Assembly: GCA_026398575.1 (NCBI GenBank) | Contig: JAPLSP010000770.1 | Span: forward strand, 1-5,336 | DNA from: Candidatus Sumerlaeota bacterium | GTDB lineage: Bacteria > Sumerlaeota > Sumerlaeia > JADFCT01 | Direction: 5' to 3' | DNA: 5,336 nucleotides | Part shown: piece after piece, positions 4,403 through 5,336 of the stretch | How the letters are laid out: every line of letters starts with the position of its first letter | Numbering within the stretch: position 1 is the stretch's first letter | Made by a program: the position numbers and the translations under genes | Notes under the pieces: generated by a model | Told to the model about the DNA's origin: nothing | The model's database searches: none | Seen by the model: the letters and a program-made list of their open reading frames with translations, nothing else

Positions 4403-5336
4403 GTTTGTTATCTCCTTCGAGTGAAAGGTGCAATAACAAGATATAATCCGCAATATCAACTTTGCCGTCATGATTGAGATCGGCAGCGATTCTTTCCGAG
4501 GGGCTTAGATTGGATTTCCCAAGCAAATAGTCTTGCACGCGGCTTAGGCTGGGGGTTGGGACGGGAGTAGTCGTGGGCGTGGGGCGCGGCGTGATTGTGA
4601 GTTGGGGCGTCGCGCTTGGCGTCGCGCTTGGCGTCGAGCTTGGCGTCACTGTTGGATTCGGAGTTGATGTGAGATTTGGCGTTGCTGTTGGGGACGGTGT
4701 GGGCGACGCAATTCGATGAAGCGAAAGATTGACAGGAGAAGACTGCAAAGCCGGATAAACGTCTGTTCTGGTGGTATAACCATCCCTCCATGCGATGAGA
4801 GTGAATGTGCTCGCTTCATTGACCAGGATCGTTACGCCATATTCGCCGGAATCGGTGGTGACGCAGGAATCAGAAGTCAATCCCTGAGCGAAAACATGCG
4901 CCTGCGAGATCGGAAGACTTGTGACATCGTCAACAACGAGTCCTGTGTAAGTCCTTGATACTGCTGTTGGCGTCGGAGATGGACTGGGTATGCGAGTCGG
5001 GCTGGGCATGCGAGTCGGGCTGGGCGTTGGCGAATGCGGCGGCGTCGGAGACGGAACATGCGTGGGCGTGGGCGTGGGCGTGGGCGAATGCGCCGGCGTC
5101 GCGCTTGGCGTCGAGCTTGGCGTCACTGTTGGATTCGGGGTTGAGCTGAGATTTGGCGTTGCTGTTGGGGACGGTGTGGGCGACGCAATTCGATGAAGCG
5201 AAAGATTGACAGGAGAAGACTGCAAAGCCGGATAAGCATCAGTTCTGGTGGTATAACCATCCCTCCATGCGATGAGAGTGAATGTGCTCGCTTCATTGAC
5301 CAGGATCGTTACGCCATATTCGCCGGAATCGGTGGT
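4371..5336 (-). CDS. Modular surface protein, P/T/S linkers and dockerin-like end (partial)
   Basis: The frame is open to the window edge, so the N-terminus is missing; 321 residues are visible. The order is: end of a first beta domain (visible residues 1-50), a Pro/Thr/Ser-rich linker, a second beta domain of about 83 residues (127-209), a second linker and a dockerin-like tail (about 266-305). The beta domain, with TYTGLVVDDVTSLPISQAHVF, TTDSGEYGVT and FTLIAWRDGYTT, matches the carboxypeptidase-regulatory-like (Ig-like sandwich) pattern. The tail VQDYLLGKSNLSPSERIAAD leads into DLNHDGKVDIAD, one full Ca-binding loop (Asp/Asn at 286, 288, 290, 294, 297); a classical type I dockerin has two. 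Repeated modules with sugar-attachable linkers suggest an exported, probably cell-surface protein, but any signal peptide lies outside the window. It ends 32 bases inside the pseudopilin gene, implying coupled translation. Confidence 0.82.
   Translation of the reverse strand, partial: TTDSGEYGVTILVNEASTFTLIAWRDGYTTRTDAYPALQSSPVNLSLHRIASPTPSPTATPNLSSTPNPTVTPSSTPSATPAHSPTPTPTPTHVPSPTPPHSPTPSPTRMPSPTRIPSPSPTPTAVSRTYTGLVVDDVTSLPISQAHVFAQGLTSDSCVTTDSGEYGVTILVNEASTFTLIAWRDGYTTRTDVYPALQSSPVNLSLHRIASPTPSPTATPNLTSTPNPTVTPSSTPSATPSATPQLTITPRPTPTTTPVPTPSLSRVQDYLLGKSNLSPSERIAADLNHDGKVDIADYILLLHLSLEGDNKREKPVRVHSH
4412..4417 (-). promoter_or_regulatory. Pseudopilin ribosome-binding site inside the upstream gene
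   Basis: AAGGAG lies nine bases before the GTG at 4402. It is read as codons for Glu-Gly near the end of the dockerin-like protein, so ribosomes finishing that gene would cover or expose this site. Confidence 0.7.
4422..4541 (-). other. Dockerin-like single EF-hand region
   Basis: This encodes the last folded part of the surface protein: a helix with VQDYLLG, a spacer, then the loop DLNHDGKVDIAD and a helix YILLLHL. The loop keeps all Ca ligands of a dockerin or EF-hand. The other half of the dockerin pair lacks its loop. In several lineages single-loop forms sit at the C-terminus of surface proteins without any cellulosome, so attachment to a cohesin is not implied. Confidence 0.65.
4621..4859 (-). 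repeat. 477-base tandem module, copy nearer the 3' end of the gene
   Basis: These 239 bases are repeated at 5098-5336 with an offset of exactly 477 bases (159 codons) and only six differences by my count (about 97% identity). They encode the start of a P/T/S linker and most of the preceding beta domain. The differences change few residues (LTSTP to LSSTP, TDVYP to TDAYP). Such closeness indicates recent duplication or gene conversion. Confidence 0.9.
4990..5025 (-). repeat. Two exact 18-base tandem copies in the linker
   Basis: The 18-base unit beginning ATGCGAGTCGGG occurs at 4990-5007 and 5008-5025 without a difference. It encodes the six-residue pattern SPTRMP, then SPTRIP, where the junction alters one residue. 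Length change here keeps the frame and would lengthen or shorten the linker. Confidence 0.85.
5061..5084 (-). repeat. Hexanucleotide microsatellite CGTGGG x4
   Basis: Four perfect hexamers encode alternating Thr and Pro on the minus strand (TPTPTPT). It is a frame-neutral slippage site in the P/T/S linker of the surface protein. Confidence 0.85.
5098..5336 (-). repeat. 477-base tandem module, copy at the window edge
   Basis: This is the second copy of the unit at 4621-4859; it continues beyond the window, so the number of modules in the whole gene is unknown. Since the identity reaches the last base, the next bases outside should match 4860 onward. Confidence 0.9.

Noticed and set aside
4422..4541. 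Evidence for a cellulosome (dockerin)
   Set aside because: Only one Ca loop is present and no cohesin or glycoside hydrolase is seen; single dockerin-like tails are widespread outside cellulosomes.
4955..5196. Gly/Val-rich and Ala/Trp-rich plus-strand frames
   Set aside because: They are antisense shadows of the P/T/S linker repeats.

Overview
The window looks like a bacterial chromosome fragment from a lineage with abundant processed pseudopilins, P/T/S-linked surface proteins and short palindromic intergenic repeats. The pseudopilin N-terminus, the single-loop dockerin-like tail and the repeat style suggest the PVC group or phyla such as Hydrogenedentota or Sumerlaeota. That placement is inferred from sequence style and is uncertain. 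Every gene I support lies on the minus strand, so transcription runs from high to low coordinates.

Reading in the direction of transcription: (1) 5336-4371 is the C-terminal part of a surface protein built from tandem 159-residue modules (a carboxypeptidase-regulatory-like beta domain plus a Pro/Thr/Ser linker), ending in a dockerin-like Ca-binding tail. (2) 4402-3809 is a type II secretion/type IV-type pseudopilin whose GTG start and ribosome-binding site lie inside the end of the previous gene. (3) 3808-3401 is a gap with a weak terminator and an unexplained frame that is open into the next gene. (4) 3400-1895 is a Tat-exported protein resembling the L-fucose/L-arabinose isomerase fold, with an unusual Cys cluster before the twin arginines. 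(5) 1852-683, only 42 bases further on, is a flavodoxin plus 2x[4Fe-4S] ferredoxin protein with hydrophobic segments (EFR1-like). Its flavodoxin part carries an in-frame 28-residue insertion made of a heptanucleotide repeat. (6) 588-220 is an MNT-type minimal nucleotidyltransferase. (7) 1-180 is a cluster of nested palindromic REP-like repeats, sitting where a HEPN partner gene would be expected.

Working together (inference): the surface protein and pseudopilin are translationally coupled and probably contribute to one secretion or surface structure. The isomerase-like protein and the flavodoxin/ferredoxin protein look like a two-gene operon. They also share a 13-base leader sequence at their translation starts, and they are the best candidate here for an undescribed functional pair. 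The nucleotidyltransferase appears to be an orphan or eroded half of a MNT/HEPN toxin-antitoxin module.
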